NCBI GenBank assembly: GCA_024220505.1
Contig: JAKZZE010000036.1
Location: 124,001 to 188,000 of the forward strand
From: Rhizopus arrhizus
Taxonomy: Eukaryota; Mucoromycota; Mucoromycetes; Mucorales; Rhizopodaceae
Direction of reading: 5' to 3'
DNA: 64,000 nucleotides
A program made the position numbers and the translations under genes. Shown in pieces: positions 47,444 through 60,324 of this stretch (its first letter is position 1; every line of letters begins with the position of its first letter). Below the pieces are notes generated by a model. The model did no database searches and had not been told where the DNA came from. It saw nothing but the letters and a program-made list of their open reading frames with translations.

Positions 47444-50400
47444 AATATCCAACAGCCTGACTGTATCTCAAACATTTTTTTTTTCATACATAAAACTAAA
47501 CATGTCTTTTGTATCATCAAAATAACCCTATGATCATAATCCTTTTACTCCCGTTTCAATATAACAAATAAGCCTTAGGTAACACTAGTACATACTAATT
47601 TCACAAAAAATTATTCTTTTTTAGTTAATACAAAAAAAAAATAGAGTGTAGATTTAATATGTTAAAATTTAAAGTAAATATAAATGGAACTGATCCGCTT
47701 TCCTTGATATCTCAATTTGTATTAACTGAAGAAAAGGATCCATTTTTAAAGCAAACAATAATTTGTGAGCCTAATGGTTCGTAAATGGTGAAAAGGAATC
47801 AAGTAAAAAAGTATTGGCTCAACTTTAGAACAAAGACTAGCATTTTTTTTTAGCTTTGGTGCAGTGGGCGTTGTATTTGGTATCACAAGAACAAAATTTG
47901 TTTTATCCCTTTTTTAAAATCTGTAATTCATGCAGCTTTCACATTTATTGCTAGATGATCCGACGTCCAATTTTAAACTCATATAATACACCCTCAAAAA
48001 AATAGTGGCATGATTCTCCATATATCTAATAGAAAATTAACATTCCAGAAAAAAAGACAAAGGGGTGGATGTCAAACTAGTAGGTTCGATTTAAAAAATA
48101 AGTAAGGGTTAAAATAAGAATAAGGTTCATCAATAGGCATTTGCCCCTTTTTTTTGGAAATTTGAACCAATTATAAGTGGAGACATGATTTATTAACAGC
48201 TAATTAAAGCAGTAAAATAAAAAGCTTTATTAAAATCTTGTTTATCAATAGCTTCTTCACAGCATTATTTGTGGATATTGGTAAATACGTGCCTTCAATT
48301 TTTGGCTTTTAAAATGATATGCACAAGTGTATATAATGAAAATAATTTTATGTCCTTGCATAAAACATTAAAGCATAAGCTTTCTGATACATAAACAAAA
48401 CTAGTACTATAAAAAAAATTGACTTTTTTTCTTACGTTGGTGGTTATTTTTTCAAAACTATTAGTATCAGTTGATAAATGTATTTCTATATTTTTTTTCC
48501 GTTTTTATTAATAAAATTAATACAAATACTACATATGGCAGCTTTGGAATCCTGAAGAATCAATTTGTGCCTTATGGATGCGTCGATTTATAAAGACTTA
48601 TTTGTTGAATGTTTACTATATTTATGTTTTAAGTCTAAATTAAAACTTCCTGATACAAATAAAAAACGTTAGTTTGCATAATAGAAAAAATTGATTTGAT
48701 TAAAATTCCTAAGGGCTATCCTTTTTTTTAAGTTTAGAAAAGGACAACTCAAAATCTACACATCAACGTTACTTTGTGTCTTTACCTGCTTATAAATCAT
48801 TGTTCTAAAATGATAATGATAATAAAAAAATTTCAAAAAGAAAAGTATATAAGGCCAAGACAAGCATACTATGTACCAGACAGTTAGCCTTTCAAGCAAG
48901 ATCTTTATAGAAAAAAAAAGAAGTCATATTATATTACTATAAAGTACAAAATATCAAATTGCTTATTTAAAAATCCAAGAAATCGAGTTAAAGGCTTTAA
49001 TGCTTATACGGCGGCCAAAATCAACAATTTAAAAAATGCCTTGCAATTGATTTTACTTAATTTAAGGCTCTTTAGCCGGTAGCTATTCATAAACCTCAGA
49101 TGATGGTTTAATGGCTTCTAGTACTCAAAACACAAACTAGTCCTCTTCCTTTGTTTCAAGAAAACGTCAAATGACTGGATATATACATTATGCATCGACA
49201 ATCTTTCCTCTTCCATGTTTTCTTTAATTCATCTGTCGTCTTCTATTTTATTTTGATAAAAAAGTATTCAAGAATTTAACATGTTTGTATTGTGTTGGTG
49301 CAAAAAGAAAAGAAAAAGTACATCAATTTTGTTCGTTTATCAAATCATGGCTTTTGGAGATATCTCAATGTCCTAAAGTCAGGACAATAACTGAGACTTG
49401 CATAAAAACAGAACACATGAAATAATAGGTCGGTTGCTATACTGCAAGTATACATATGAGCTGAGGTCACCTTATATGCTTTACAGATCAATTTCTTTTA
49501 AAATACTACAATAGATTGTGTACAGATTTTAAAAACATACAAATGTTTTTTTTTTCTGGAAAATCTATCGAGAAAAGCTTTGCAAAAGTAATTTTTTATT
49601 TCTTTTTAAAAATAATTCTTTTATCATGTTATGACAAATTTGAAAAGAATTGTAATGTTAGCAAACTGTAAAGTAATGAGGGCGTCTGTTAAAATATGCT
49701 CATAATTTGAAAAAGAAACTTTTCATTCAACCAAGAGCTAATTAGTATGTAGAGTTACTAAATACTTTGCATTATTCTATTAGACTAGTTGCAGCTCAAG
49801 CTTTCCTTTCTCGCATATTAGCAATTTTTGATATAAGTATAATGAGTTCAAATTGATAATCTATAATAATAAGCAGTTTTTTTTTCAATCTTACTACTCC
49901 TTATTTATTTACTTTTTATCAAGGATTATCATACAGTGATAAAGACTAATCTAATTCATATGTTTTTTTAACTTATAAAATACATTATAAAGTATGTATT
50001 TGTTAGTGGTACCAAAGTAGTCTTCTAGGATATTAAAGGATAAATAAATTGCCGATATAAATGGTGCACAGTTAATAAAAGGCATGAAATAAACATGAAC
50101 ATAATAAAAAAGAAAGGATGTGAATGTTTCTTGTAAATTATTTTGCTTTGTTCCCAAAATGATGTTTAAAGATAATAATTCAAAAGACTAGAACATAAGA
50201 CGATTTTATTTAATAATATTGTGGCTTCTAATTAAAACAAAAACAGTAAGTCAACAAGGAATCATAACTATATTAAATTATGCAGGTCAATTCATGATTT
50301 AATATAAACACTTGCTCCTCAATCACTTATCCTCCTTGATAAGGCACCCATGCTGAATACGTTCATTTTAATATATAATCATATCATTAAACCTCGACAA

Positions 50401-50819
50401 TTCTAGATCGTTATTGTTTTATTATCTTTGGAGCATAGTGTGCAGAATAAACCAATTTTTTTGAATCGCGTCGATTCAGAGAAATATGTAATGTATAGCT
50501 TAACTACTTTGACAATATACTTACTTTCTCTATTTAACATGCTTGCCATGTTTGATAAAGTTGTACCTGGCCTTAATAGACTTTTGTAAACGAAAAAGAA
50601 TGCTTGATAAAAAAAAAAGATCTTAACGCCCGTGGCTTTGTAAATGGTTAAATATCTTTTTAAAACTACTATTTAAGCAAAGTGTATATTTTGATTGCAA
50701 ATGATCAAGTCATTAACTGTCTGAGTATACTATATTTTAAAAGATAAAATTGAATTTTATACGAGAAAATAGATGAATGCTCTTTTATTATACAAATATG
50801 TATACATTAAATGTAATTC
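47444..50819. other. AT-rich, gene-poor block with faint coding relics
   Basis: About 3.4 kb without an intact gene. Around 47655-48330 a plus frame with several stops reads like protein (DPLSLISQFVLTEEKDPFL, LLLDDPTSNFKLI), and near 48540 LWNPEESICALWMRRFIK appears. These look like a decayed multi-exon gene. The rest is A/T-rich with nothing recognised. Confidence 0.4.
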
Positions 50820-52026
50820 TTATTGTGCTTGTTCTAACGTTTGCAAATATAAGGAACGATCTCGTTCAGCCTGTCGCATTTTCATTAACGTGATGGATTC
50901 ATAATCATAATCAAAGATACTTGAGGATGACTTCTACTCAAAAATAAAAAAAAAAGAATTATTATACATAGACTACAAAATGGAATTGGTATTAGATTCA
51001 TACCTTGCCTGAGGGTATATTGCTTGGTTTGAAAAACGAATGTGATGAGCTCGTTGCAAACAATGGCTTACCAGATGCTGTTGTCTGCCGGTCATTTGTA
51101 TTAAAGTATGCTGCTCTAGCTTGCTTTTTCATCTCTTCAGCCCTTTGCATTCTTTCCACTAAATTTGGCACTTTTCCTGTTGCCCAGTCAATGTTCTCAA
51201 ACTGTGTTAGCGTCGGATGGAAATCCTTCTTCATAATGATACCGTACTATACAACAAAGCAATGAATTAATCAAAAGACACAGAATATCTATCAAAAAAG
51301 CTTACCGCATCTACAACTGTATTGAATACAACAAGAGCACTACCTTTCTTTTTTTGTGACAGTGCTACTGTATCAATACTTGCAAGTGGACTTAACATTT
51401 GTTGAAGATCTTGTTCAGAGAAATCATACTTTTTACGTTTCCATTTAAATTTAAGTGCACAGTCCAGTTCAGTCGGTTCAGGCAATTCTATTACATGTAT
51501 GAGTTTTTTTTTTTTCCCATATCCCATGCTTTTTATTTCACCTTCTTTCTGTATGTTTTCACTATTCCAATTTTCCTGTCTCCTCTTTGCACCCTCTTCA
51601 CGCAAACGAGCAAGATGCGCTTCATATTCTGCTTTTGCCTGGTTTTCATCATTGCGTGCCTTTTTGGCTTCGTTTTCTCTTCTTTCTAATTCTTCCTGTG
51701 CATTTCTTCGTTTTGAGTCCATTTCATTTTTCTTTTTCAATCGTTCTTGACGTGCCCTATGCTTTTGGTCATAATCTTTTCTCTTTTGCGCATCTGTCAA
51801 AGTCTCATAAGCTTGAGTTAAAGTATGAAATAGTGCAGCTAAATCAAAAATTGATGAATAATGTTAAATATAACATAACGCTATTTTTGTTACCAGCATC
51901 AGGGCTTGGGTTCTTATCTGGATGTACTTTCAAAGCTTTTTTCCTATAGGCTCTTTCAATTTCTTTTGATGTTGAGGTTATTTCGATTTCCAATAGTGCA
52001 TAGTAGTCAAGATCTTTGTTTTCCAT
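50820..52026 (-). CDS. J-domain spliceosome-associated protein (DNAJC17/Cwf23-like), 340 aa
   Basis: Four exons: 51894-52026, 51306-51838, 51004-51246 and 50820-50933; 1023 bp in frame. The J domain spans about residues 7-70 with HPD at 35-37 ([12 protein letters not shown]). A long charged helix follows ([15 protein letters not shown]), then an RRM-like segment at about 165-235 ([31 protein letters not shown]) and a helical C-terminus ending near [14 protein letters not shown]17/Cwf23 proteins help spliceosome disassembly and splicing with Hsp70 and Prp43 partners. The combination of J domain, coiled coil and RRM is distinctive. Confidence 0.93.
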
Positions 52027-55000
52027 TTCTTTAAAGCTGAATAATAATAAAAAAAAAAGTCGCTTTGTAATTTTATTTAGCTTAGCATGAAGTTGGGGTG
52101 AAATAAGAATGCATTTCGGATCCAATAAGCCACTGTTATTTTAGATGCAGAGTATCCTCTCTTTTCTAGGAATGACTATTTGTCAAGAACCTTTTTGACG
52201 TGTATTAAGAAAAAAACATGTGTTCTATTTAAAGATTAAGCTCACTAAAAGGAATCATAGTCATTCGAATAAGTACGTTCTAAACATGTCTATATTATGA
52301 ATAAAACGACTTATTTTATTGATAAGACTGGTGGTTTATTAATCAATAAATTTTGAGAGGGAATATTTGCAGAATATGTGTATAACAGAAAGAAGACAAT
52401 ATCTGGATTGACGACAAGAGGACAGAAGAAGCGATAATAAACTTATTGAGCTACGCTTATTTACTCGAAAAAATATTAAAATGATAAAATTTTCAAGAGT
52501 ATATGTTATTTTCTTTTCAAATCAAGAAGCATGATTTTTATAACATAGATAATTTATACTATCCCACTTTTATGTAAACAACACCGAGATATTAAAACGC
52601 TCCAAACGTAATTATTGTTTTCTCACACTTATTTTGGGCCTTTGTAGCGTTTGCGCCAGTTTGACCGGACAAGTTCAATAAAGTGCACGATAAAAAGTTT
52701 AAAAAACTTATTTGAAATCAAGAGTAAGAATGAATTGGCAATTAAAGATATGGTGAAACATTGAAGAGCACTCATGATTAGAGTTGAAGACCAAGCAGAA
52801 TCAAATCACTTGTATCCGTATAATGTTGAAAGTTGACAATTTTACAGAGAATGTGACATATAGCTGGTCAGCGACAGAACTAAGGTATAATAAGCATTAT
52901 TGGTCATTAAGAACACAAAAGCAGATGTCTCAAAAGGAATGATGAAGGATTATTCATGGAAAAAGAGTTATATTCTTCGCAAACGCCATAATTTTTTCTT
53001 GTTCTGTATCTGAATTATTTCTTTCGTATTTTTTGAAATGAACATTAACCTTTTCTGAAAAAAGTATATAATTAGAAGAATATAAAATCTTCAGTCCAAG
53101 ACTGAAATAAAAGGTGAGGTTAAAACATATATGAGTTAATAATACAAAGCGTATCTATGTAAATTAGTATTGTTTCTTTATAAGCCACGTTTGTTATAAA
53201 TCTTTTATAAAGCTCTTGTATTAGAGAGGACACTGATAAATTACGACGCTTTATATATTTATTCATGCTATTTAAAACAGATAAAGCGTAATTTTAGGAA
53301 CAAGATAGACGGTGTAAATGTCATGTAGGTAAAATTTTTATTTAACTATCTCGCGTTAAAAAATATTGACAATATATTCTTAATCAAGTAAAACTGAGCT
53401 CTTTGCACAATTGAATATCGGTCCAATTATAGCCCTTTAATGTTTGGAAGTGGACTTATTTACTTGTAGTAGTCAGAATGTTATGATAATGAGCTATTTC
53501 CTTTGGCAAGTTGTTTTCTATTGAACAACTTTAGATAGATTTTTGTGACTCTCCAAAATGATTGGCCAGAAATGTGACAGTTTAAACATAATGAAAAATT
53601 TTTTTTATAAAAAATATAAAATGACAAGTTCTTCATTAAAGAAGTTTTTCTCTTTTTCATTTAATGTAAACAAATAAAAAGGTTAGTAATTTATTCAAAA
53701 GTCGAAAGGAGGATGTCCTGCAAAAGATGTTTATGTCAAACAAACTAGAGTTTCTGATTATTGATGTAAAATCTTTATTACTGATGCTACTATACATCCT
53801 TCTTGAAACTTATTTCGATTTGTAATTTACTTACTCTTTAAACAGATTTCTTTTATAAAAATAATGTCTTTTTTTCTTGTTATCCTTGAATGCTAAACTG
53901 TAATATAATGTAAGTATAAAATAAGAAGAGCATTCAAATGATGATCAACTTTTTAAGTTGGAATTACCGCCTGATTCTTAATGAAGACAAAAATTGGCTG
54001 TTTTACTGATAAAAATGCTCTTAAGCAATGATTATATAAGCTTATAACTAAACTATATTGATAGATTGCTTCGCCAATATTTGCACAGTAAATTGCTTCT
54101 GCTAATGATATATAGCTTTGGTAAATATATATTTTATTTATGTCTCCATGTTATGATGAACTCTTAGATGACGAGTCTGACGAGTCATTCAATGTTGATA
54201 AAACTTTTTTAATACCATTCATGCTTTACTGAAACATGGAAGACATAAAATATCATGAAATGAATGTGTTATTAACTTTTTTTTTAGTAATTGAGAAGTC
54301 AAAGCGCTCTAAATACACTGCTTAATTGTATGCTTTTGATGATGAGGTAAATATATTTAATAGAAAATGATTATAAATTTGATGATTATAAAAAGACAAA
54401 AGACAAGCATATGTCTGATATCTTTGAAGAGAATCTTTCTTGTCTGATAATCATTTTTTATTTGATTTTTCATGTATTTGAAGTCTAACTTTACTGCTAT
54501 AGCATAAGATGAACTTTGTTAGTATTTTTCGATGTGGAAAATCAGGAATAAGGTATGTTTTTTAATTTTTTTCTCTTTCTGAATGATGATAATATATATC
54601 ACGACGGTCTTCATAAAATTCTTGATGAAAACGAGTCCTACTCACACCTTCTGAAAGAAAGAGAATTTACATTTTTATTATTTTTTTTACTGACTTTTAT
54701 TTATTCAGGTAAGCGACTCTTACAAAATCTTTAATACAACATAAATAAAATCCAAATTCAAATTTTATTATGTATTTTTGTGAAAAGTAAGAATATGTTC
54801 GAATGTCCATCTTGGACAATTTGTGTTTATTTTGGTTGCACTCGTTTTGAGGACTTGAATCTTTTTGTTAAGCTTAAAAATGGGTTTCATGCTTTCATAA
54901 AAATATATATCTTGCTTTAGCAGCCTCCATTTGCTAAATATTTAAACAGAGGTTCTAAAACAATTAAAAATGAGGGTTATTATTTTAAATGTTGATTGAT

Positions 55001-55884
55001 ATTCTGAAGGTTTTGAATAGAAAACTCATTTAAATCATCAATCATTCCAAGTTCAAGTTACTTGATGTGATACATCGGATGACATCAATGGTAGATGCAT
55101 TATATATTTTATTTTCTCCTGGAATAATCGCTGTTTACACGATCCATGAACGTACATTGTGTCATTTACCCTCATAAAAATCAATTTTCTTTATCTGAAA
55201 ACGAAATACCATGTGAGAGATCTTCTGATGCAAGGTGACCATAGTTTATCAATACAATCATACCATGTTTGTATTAAAAGCAGTCTCTGAATGCTATGAT
55301 GATAGTATTTTCTTTTTTTTCCTCGTCAGATGAATGGAAGACGATCCAAATTTTTTTAGAGTATGATTCGAGATTTAGAATGTGGTTCCACTTCTTCATT
55401 TGCAATGTCCATATTCTCAATACTACTATTATCATAATTGTTTCCGCAATCATTTCCACTTAAAAATACTGATGATGGCGTTCTTTATGATAATTGTTTG
55501 AAAATAAATAAAAAAATAAAGATCCCCAAAGGTGCAAAGTTATGTCATAGTTTTTGAAATTTAAACTTTTGTCATGGAGATTGACATATTTTATTAACTC
55601 TTTCATAACTGTGTATTCTACAGTTCATCAGTACGTTAACGCTCAAGTCTACACTGCAATTCCTCAAACGAATTTAACTTTTATACTTCCTAGTAAAAAA
55701 TATAGAATAATTGTGCTGTATATGAATTTACATGGCCTGTTTTATTAATATTCTTATTTTTGTTTATAAAGACATTATATGCGAGTCAGCTTAAAAAAAA
55801 ATAAAATATATTACAATATTTAATGTGCTTTACAAAAGGGTACTTGTGACGAAGGTAATAAACAAAATGCAAAAATAAAATAAT
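52027..55884. other. AT-rich, gene-poor block
   Basis: About 3.9 kb without an intact gene. One clear coding relic at 52.6-53.0 kb is listed separately. The word TGACGAGTC is repeated in tandem near 54170-54190. Small open frames at 55.3 and 55.6 kb have no support. Confidence 0.45.
52626..52990 (+). pseudogene. Coding relic, single frame with several stops
   Basis: One plus frame reads LGLCSVCASLTGQVQ, then MNWQLKIW, NIEEH, VDNFTENVTYSWSATELRYN and KHYWSLRTQKQMSQK, broken by TAA/TGA codons at sites where one change restores sense (for example W before NIEEH). The persistence of one frame for about 120 codons argues for an old protein. Family not recognised; possibly a repeated Mucorales protein. 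Confidence 0.4.
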
Positions 55885-56734
55885 CTATGAGTAAGTATCA
55901 ACCAATGTATCTCTCAACTCGTTAACGATGGCAGTAGGTTGAGCATCTTGCAATTTGAAAATGCTTTCCATTACACTCAATTCAGTAGAGGTAGTATCCA
56001 TACCAGCAAAGGCACACCAATCATTGACAACACATCCAGCACCAATCACATCAGAACCACGGTTGACAGTACCTGCAACCAAAGGAATCTGCAAAAGAGC
56101 AGACAATTCGTCTTGATCTTGGATAGAGGTACGAGGGTGAACAATACCACCTTGGTTACTAATAGCACAGTAAGATCCAACAAGTACATTATCTGCAACA
56201 GTTTGACGGAATACTTCAACTTGAAGCGTGTCAGCAATAATTTCTTCCGTCTCACGATCAATGTCGGGATGAACCAAAGCAACATAATCGTTACAGGCAA
56301 TCACATTACCCAAAGCAGATAAACGTTCTTCAACACGTTGAACAGCTACATTATCAGGAAGCGAGTTGCGCAAATGTTGAAGTTCTTGATCAGTTGTTGT
56401 ACTGGGAACAAGTAAACCATTCTTGTTGCCTGCAGTCAAACGGCCAACAATACGTGTGCCGGCAATAGATGTGTGAACTACGGGAATAACATCGCCCAAT
56501 TCTCCTTCAAAGACACTATTATATTTTGTAAAAACTTTGTTCTCTTTTTCTGGGGAGTTTTTTTTTTTACCTGTAAAAGTTTTCAGAGCCACCCAAAGCA
56601 ACTAAACAGTAGCTATTGGTCAAACGAGAAAAGACACCAATCTCGTTACTGTTTTCAAATTGAGCACCTATTTTAATTTTTTTTTATTAATCAAATATTG
56701 CTTCTCCTTTTGTCAAGTACTTACGAACAGCCAT
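55885..56734 (-). CDS. TIF6: Translation initiation factor 6 (eIF6/Tif6), 245 aa
   Basis: Three exons: 56725-56734 (10 bp), 56571-56667 and 55885-56515; 738 bp in frame. [20 protein letters not shown] starts it. [15 protein letters not shown], the [17 protein letters not shown] block, and [18 protein letters not shown] follow; the five-fold pentein repeat runs to the end. eIF6 binds 60S subunits, prevents premature joining with 40S, and acts in 60S biogenesis. Length is exactly typical. The first coding exon has only ten bases, a common feature of short-leader fungal genes. Confidence 0.97.
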
Positions 56735-59578
56735 TTTTGTATAGATTAGAGAAAAAACAAAACAATTTTTTTTGGAGTCAAAAAAAATTGCTTATAAACT
56801 CAAACCCATTGAAGGCGCAGCATCTTTATCCAATAAAAATTGGAGTTTGTGACCATGTTTTCTCAAATTAATTTCACGATCGCTGTCATCGAAAGAAGGG
56901 ATAAGCGTTGTTATTGAATAGTGTGATATTACCGCAGTAAAGAAAACTGTTATCACCTTATTAAGAAACTATGCTGTTTTGAAAATAAATCGAACGAGAT
57001 TACATTCCAAAAATAACAAACACGATTTCAGTTACATTATATGTCTGATCAGCACCTTTTTGCATATCTTACTGTGAAGACAACAGAGTATTTTATAAAT
57101 TAAAAGTTGTGATTAAAAGTTTGTAAATATAAAGAAGACTGGCGTTGGCTATTCTGAATAGATTAGCTTGAAGTCCTTGAATTTTATAAAGTTTTTTTTT
57201 TTGTCAATGTAGCAATATTTAATGCGTTAAATTCTTTTGCTCTGATGTTACAACAGGTTAGAGTCTGTATATAGAAATATATTCCCAATCACTTATTAAA
57301 ATTAGCGACTTATAATACTTGATACAGGCATGGCAATGTGATCTTGATTCCCCACAGTCAAAGTAAGCCGACGACTTTAAGAGAATAATGAACGAATTTT
57401 TCCAAGCTTAATAGAGTTTTTCTTTCACATACTTTATTAAAGATACTGAATACTGAAAGAAGTCTCCCTGGGTATATAGTTTAGTGTCAACATAGAATCA
57501 GTAAGAAGATATTAAGTGCATAGAGCATTCATCCTTGTTTAGCTCCTAAATGCAATTATGTTCATCAGTTATCCTACTTTCATGTATTCAGCGACTCGAA
57601 TCCCATCCCAATATTACAATAATGAAAAAGTAAATAAACAGCATTTCTTCCATATTTCATATCTTTTGTAATCTGTCACAATACTGTTGAAGTGAAAGGA
57701 AAAAAACTAAAAAGTTTGAAAAGAGATTCGAATTGAATATTAGTAAAAAATAGAATGCAGCAGGTTACTTATACAACTATTATTCCAGCTTGTTAAGCCT
57801 CAAAATAAGAAAGAGTAATTTTAGAAAGAATTTCAACCAAATCTAATACTCTACACGTATCAATAATAAACTATTACAGTAAGTTTTTTTTAGCTTGAAC
57901 ATCCATTTACTTGTATCATACATGCTTGGCAAGAGATACACTTATATTATGGAAAATAGGATTATCTCATTACTTTATGGGGTACATTTTGAAGGATATT
58001 TTTGTAAACAGCCCTTTTCCTACACCAGTAAATCAGAATTGAAGCTTATTTTAGTAATGATTAAATACGAATTTAATATTAATTATATATAGAGGATGTA
58101 ATCAATAAATGTGAAAAAGCTAGCAATATAAATAAGAAGATTGACTTAAATGCTGTATAGAGTACATACGGGTAAATATGTATGTGTGTTGGCAAATTTG
58201 CCAAAAAGGCTGTTTAATCTAAGTTATATAGGCAAATTGAAGATGGCATACCTATCGAAATGCCATTTGAATGTTCTTCTTTTGTCTGGCTTTGACTTAT
58301 CTACAGCATATTTACCCATGATATAAATAATAAATTTTGAATGCCAAGTGTGTGTAGAGATTTGTGGAAGGCTCTTATGTTCTCCATAGTGTTGAGAATG
58401 CATCTTTCCTCACCACTTACAAACATATCCATAATGGTAGTATTGAAAATTTGGTAGGATGGCTAGTAACAGTGAGGGTAGAAGAAAACTTTAAAAATTT
58501 ATATAAACCTAGCTAATCACTATTGTTTTGGACAGGATCTTTACTTAAGTACATAAAGTTTGCTTCAAAAGAAGTTGCAAAGCCAGTAAACAAGAAGATG
58601 GAAGAAACCTTGGAATAAAAAAAAACTGAGATTGCACGGTAGTATCAAGCACGATAAGTGAAAGAAGTTTGCAGAAAATTGAATTATTACATGTGCGATA
58701 TGAATGTTCTGTCAAATGTGTTGTTGATCCATTTAATTCAATATGGAACCAAGATAATTGAAAGCCTGCTCTTGTTATTGGCACTAAAATTCAACAAATT
58801 GCACCAGAATATTCGCGATGAAAGTGTTGAATGCAAATTATTAATAAAAATTGATAGGATTTTAAGATGGAGGAAACCGATAAAGAAAAATAGGTCTGTG
58901 ACATAAGATATATCTATATCAGATATCATGTTTTGTTCTATTCAACTATGATTCTTTTATGTTCTTTAATACAAACTAAAAACTCTTTTTAAAGTTAGGT
59001 TTACTTGATTCATACAGTAGGTTTAGTAATTAAATTAATAATAATGCTGATACCATATCTGTCAAGTATCCGAATTATACTTAAACTAATCCAGTATCAA
59101 TACCTTATTTGAAACATATAGCCAGCAGCACTAAAAGGAACCAGAATAATAAATGTTAAAAGATGGCTCCCCCTGATCTTTATCCGAACTACAGAAATTC
59201 TAAACATATAAACTGAGACAATCTGCTGGAATAAATGCATACCTGTACAACTCAAACAAATAATTGATAGTAGACTATTTTCTAATTTTCGATGAAGGAT
59301 TATTAGAAAGCATTTTATATTTTGAGTTTCAGTAATGCGATACGGATAACATAAACTTAGTGGTAGTTTATCAATATAAAAGCAATTCGAGTACGAAATG
59401 CATGATTTATAAAAAAAGTCACTGTAATAAAAAAAAGCCTCCATTGCACTTTTTTTTAAAATTGTGATCTTGTAAAATGAATAAAGGTAATCGCTTCATA
59501 AGAAGTATGTTTTAGTAGGTTTAAGTTTTTATATAAAAATAGGAGAGAGCTTATATCAACAGTTGTCAGCCAACATAA
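56735..59578. other. AT-rich, gene-poor block
   Basis: No intact gene. Small open frames near 57.9, 58.7 and 59.1-59.4 kb lack similarity or convincing composition. Contains a 16-bp perfect palindrome TTGGCAAATTTGCCAA at 58189-58204. Confidence 0.45.
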
Positions 59579-59659
59579 ATGGAAAGCAAGGAATGGTAAT
59601 TTATTTTTGTTTTATTAGTTCATCAATGTCGATCTAAAGTAATTCTAATTAAATTTAGA
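59579..59659 (+). promoter_or_regulatory. Short uORF that ends over the POP4 start after splicing
   Basis: ATG at 59579 opens five codons (MESKE). Splicing 59595 to 59659 makes the next codon TGA, which overlaps the main ATG as ATGA. Without splicing the frame also ends almost at once, at TAA. Confidence 0.5.
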
Positions 59660-60304
59660 CTGCAGTAAAGGGATTAATGGAAGAGTTTATTTCTCCACAA
59701 ACAAATGTAGATAAATTAGTAGAAGGACTAAGGCCTGTGTATGTGGATAGATCGCATACATTTGTCAAAGAAACAGAAAAAAAGAAAGTCAAAAAGGAAT
59801 TAAAACGAAAAAAGGATCGCAAACTGACAGCCAAAGAGAAACGACAGTTAAAAGTATACGACATTCCAAAAGAAGCGCACAAATATAAATTATTTGAGCC
59901 ACTTTCAGAGCTTTGGCAAGGCTATATGAGTAGTTTGCTGGATAAAGGAGAAGCCAACTTTGAACAGAAATTAATTAAAGCTGATTTTCATGGAGCACCA
60001 TTCACAGTGATTCAAAGTACCAATCCTTCTTATGTTGGCGTATCAGGAATAGTTGTTCAAGAGACATTATCGATGTTTAAGATTATAACAAAAAAAAACA
60101 AGTTGAAACGTAAGCTTTTTTCTTTTCTTTTTCATTCTATGCTAATTCTATAATCTAATAGAAATACCCAAGAATACTAGTATATTCAATATATATGTTA
60201 AACAGTTAGATAAATCATTTATTATTTATGGTCAGCAATTTGTTTCAAGACCATCTGATAGGGCAGCAAAGAAATTTAAACCAAAGCCTTCCATTGACTT
60301 ATAA
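59593..60304 (+). CDS. POP4: RNase P/MRP subunit Pop4 (Rpp29), 198 aa
   Basis: Proposed exons 59593-59595 (start codon only), 59659-60109 and 60162-60304; 597 bp in frame. The Rpp29 fold is visible in the second half: YKLFEPLSELWQGYMSSLL, LIKADFHGAPFTVIQS, NPSYVGVSGIVVQET and SFIIYGQQFVSRPSDRAAKK. A Lys-rich segment precedes it (KKKVKKELKRKKDRKLTAKE). Pop4 is a core protein of RNase P and RNase MRP, which process tRNA and rRNA precursors. If the start codon at 59593 is wrong, the next in-frame ATG is 59677. Tail-to-tail with RHO1, 20 bp apart. Confidence 0.9.
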
Positions 60305-60324
60305 AAAATATAAAAATTCTTTAT

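Noticed and set aside
58189..58204. 16-bp perfect palindrome as a regulatory site
   Set aside because: Isolated, no adjacent gene, and AT-rich palindromes arise easily by chance.
59097..59444. 115-codon minus frame with hydrophobic stretches
   Set aside because: Composition of random AT-rich DNA, no splice partners or similarity.
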